Positions 61,549-62,783 of a stretch of DNA of 62,783 nt are shown here, one piece after another. Origin of the DNA: Porphyromonas cangingivalis (GTDB lineage Bacteria > Bacteroidota > Bacteroidia > Bacteroidales > Paludibacteraceae); assembly GCA_945902955.1 (NCBI GenBank), contig CAMDNO010000005.1, positions 1-62,783 on the forward strand, written 5' to 3'. The first letter of the stretch is position 1. Every line of letters begins with the position of its first letter. Made by a program: the position numbers and the translations under genes. A model generated the notes under the pieces. The model did no database searches, was not told where the DNA came from, and was given only the letters and a program-made list of their open reading frames with translations.

Positions 61549-62223
61549 ATGAAAAAACAATTTTTCGCTATTGCCCTTGGGCTTTTTTCGATGCTATCGG
61601 TTTCTGCACAATTTACTTTGCCAACTTTGCCATACAAATACAGTGCATTAGAGCCTCATATTGATAGTACTACGATGTATATTCACTTGAATAACCATCA
61701 TGCAGCTTATGTCAATAATTTAAACAAAGCGTTGACAAATTATCCTGAATTACAGAAAAAGGATATTTTTGAATTGATGGCAAACATTAAATCTTTGCCC
61801 GAAGATATTAAAACTGCTGTTCGTAACAACGGTGGCGGACATTACAATCACTCGCTTTTCTGGAAACTTTTAGCACCAGCAGGTTCAGCACCTATATCGG
61901 AAGCAGTTGAAAAAGCATTAACAGAAAATTTTGGTTCCGTAGCCGCTTTTAAAACTAAATTTGAAGCTGCTTCGCTTAGCCGTTTTGGTTCGGGTTGGGT
62001 ATGGTTGCTCAAAACTGCTGATGGTAAACTTACAATCCAAACAACTGCCAACCAGGACAATAGTTTGATGGATGTAATCGAAGCTAAAGGCAAACCTGTT
62101 TTGGCGCTCGATGTTTGGGAACATGCTTATTATCTCAAATACCAATCGAAGCGTGCCGCTTACACTGCCGCTTTTTGGAATGTGGTAAATTGGAAAGAGG
62201 TTGAGAGACTTTTGAAAGAATAG
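61549..62223 (+). CDS. Exported superoxide dismutase, Mn-type or cambialistic
   Basis: The 224-residue Fe/Mn dismutase carries a Sec signal peptide ([20 protein letters not shown], cleavage before QF), unlike the usual cytoplasmic SodB of Bacteroidota. Metal ligands are the His in [13 protein letters not shown] (residue 46), the His in [11 protein letters not shown], and Asp and His in [15 protein letters not shown] in the NNGGGHYNH segment and the Gln in TANQDNSL are manganese-type signatures; iron enzymes usually have AAQxxNH. It would remove superoxide in the periplasm. A terminator follows. Confidence 0.94.
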   Translation: MKKQFFAIALGLFSMLSVSAQFTLPTLPYKYSALEPHIDSTTMYIHLNNHHAAYVNNLNKALTNYPELQKKDIFELMANIKSLPEDIKTAVRNNGGGHYNHSLFWKLLAPAGSAPISEAVEKALTENFGSVAAFKTKFEAASLSRFGSGWVWLLKTADGKLTIQTTANQDNSLMDVIEAKGKPVLALDVWEHAYYLKYQSKRAAYTAAFWNVVNWKEVERLLKE

Positions 62224-62254
62224 AAAAGGAACTTGTTTTTTTTTAAGTCTACGA

Positions 62255-62299
62255 AAGAATGTCTGAAAATGAAAAGTTTTCGGGCATTCTTACTTTTTT
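62255..62299 (+). terminator. Terminator after the superoxide dismutase gene
   Basis: AAGAATGTCTGAAAA (62255-62269) and TTTTCGGGCATTCTT (62277-62291) pair at 13 of 15 positions, with the other two as G-T pairs in RNA. A T-run follows. Confidence 0.85.
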
Positions 62300-62305
62300 G
62301 TCCTA

Positions 62306-62337
62306 TTTGGTTGTTACTGAACTATAAACTATCTTTG
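62306..62337 (+). promoter_or_regulatory. Promoter of the AAA-ATPase gene
   Basis: TTTG (62306-62309), 20 bases, then TATCTTTG (62330-62337): a full match to both boxes of the Bacteroidota promoter. The ATG at 62377 is 39 bases downstream. Confidence 0.75.
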
Positions 62338-62376
62338 TAATTGTATTTCAGACAACTTACTAACAATGGCATTATT

Positions 62377-62783
62377 ATGCGCAAATCAATTACAACAAGC
62401 AACTATACTTTCGAGGATGTAATCACCGGTGGTGATTTGTATGTCGATAAAACGGATTTCTTTTACAAAATTATTACTGTAAATAAAGGTATTTTCTTTC
62501 TTTCGCGTCCACGTAGGTTTGGTAAATCGCTTTCGGTCTCTATTCTGAAAAATATTTTCAAAGGCAATAAAGAGTTATTTAAATGCCTCAAAATATACGA
62601 TATGCCTTACGATTGGAAGTCGTATCCTGTTATAAATCTGAATATTTCGAAAGCAGATTGTTCGTCGGCAGAGTTATTAAACAAAGGACTTTGCATGATA
62701 TTACACGAAAATGCACGCGAATTAGGTATCGAATTGTCTGATGGTGTAATTGCAGGATATTTGTTTGCTGAGCTTATCGATAA
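62377..62783 (+). CDS. Predicted AAA-ATPase (PF09820/DUF1703 type), N-terminal part
   Basis: The frame starts at ATG 62377 and is open to the end of the window (135 complete codons). It begins KSITTSNYTFEDVITGGDLYVDKTDFFYKI and has the Walker-A-like loop FLSRPRRFGKSLSVSILKNIF, typical of the family in which an AAA-like ATPase is followed by a PD-(D/E)XK nuclease-like domain. These genes are often present in many copies in Bacteroidota genomes; their role is unknown. The C-terminal part lies outside the window. Confidence 0.88.
   Translation, partial: MRKSITTSNYTFEDVITGGDLYVDKTDFFYKIITVNKGIFFLSRPRRFGKSLSVSILKNIFKGNKELFKCLKIYDMPYDWKSYPVINLNISKADCSSAELLNKGLCMILHENARELGIELSDGVIAGYLFAELID

Overview
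The window is AT-rich DNA from a member of the Bacteroidota, most likely Bacteroidales-like or a close environmental relative. Family markers support this: SprA, GldH and a PorE-type protein of the type IX secretion/gliding apparatus, an S46 dipeptidyl-peptidase, DUF4301, DUF3467 and DUF4295 proteins, a malic enzyme-phosphotransacetylase fusion, and the argR-GNAT-argG gene order. Several intergenic regions carry the Bacteroidota promoter form TTTG-N19/20-TAnnTTTG. No rRNA, tRNA, CRISPR array, prophage or transposase gene was seen.

Layout. 1-1.9 kb: the end of a PorE-like envelope protein, then thyA. 1.9-8.0 kb: a carotenoid operon on the minus strand (crtB, idi, cruF, acyltransferase, glycosyltransferase, crtI) with a divergent MarR-type regulator and a palindrome between them. 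8.1-13.4 kb: a plus-strand cluster for exported proteins (two Tat-exported Gfo/Idh/MocA oxidoreductases, a small membrane protein, a divergent ApbE-like protein and a double DUF1080 protein) that looks like a periplasmic 3-keto-glycoside module. 13.4-25.7 kb: housekeeping genes, including an unusual HU-transmembrane-LysM protein beside a plain HU gene, rimO, ftsY, L33/L28, cinA, a TRIC-type channel, and an operon of enhancer-binding regulator, lptE, a TPR protein and secG. 25.7-44.7 kb: an S46 peptidase with a DUF2975/XRE pair, holB, ricT, gldH, trmB, DUF4301, aspartokinase, a SNF2 helicase, maeB, tyrA and a Ca/Na antiporter. 44.8-52.8 kb: argR-GNAT-argG, gcvP, pdxH, trpS and lrp. 53.0-61.1 kb: the giant sprA with ruvA upstream. 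61.5 kb to the end: an exported Mn-type superoxide dismutase and the start of an AAA-ATPase.

The carotenoid operon contains every step from IPP isomerisation to a hydroxylated, glycosylated and probably acylated carotenoid, but no cyclase, so an acyclic carotenoid glycoside ester is the simplest prediction. The exported oxidoreductases and DUF1080 protein would act together on sugars in the periplasm. The sprA, gldH and porE-like genes, far apart here, belong to one envelope machine.

The most unusual material is (1) the HU-TM-LysM protein, which by topology could link DNA, inner membrane and peptidoglycan; (2) two families of intergenic short tandem repeats, one with strict 8-bp phase at five loci and one with strict 7-bp phase at four loci; (3) GC-rich inverted repeats, one of which supplies the stop codon of the arginine-pathway GNAT gene; and (4) the exported oxidoreductase/DUF1080/ApbE-like cluster with a palindrome lying on a near-perfect promoter.
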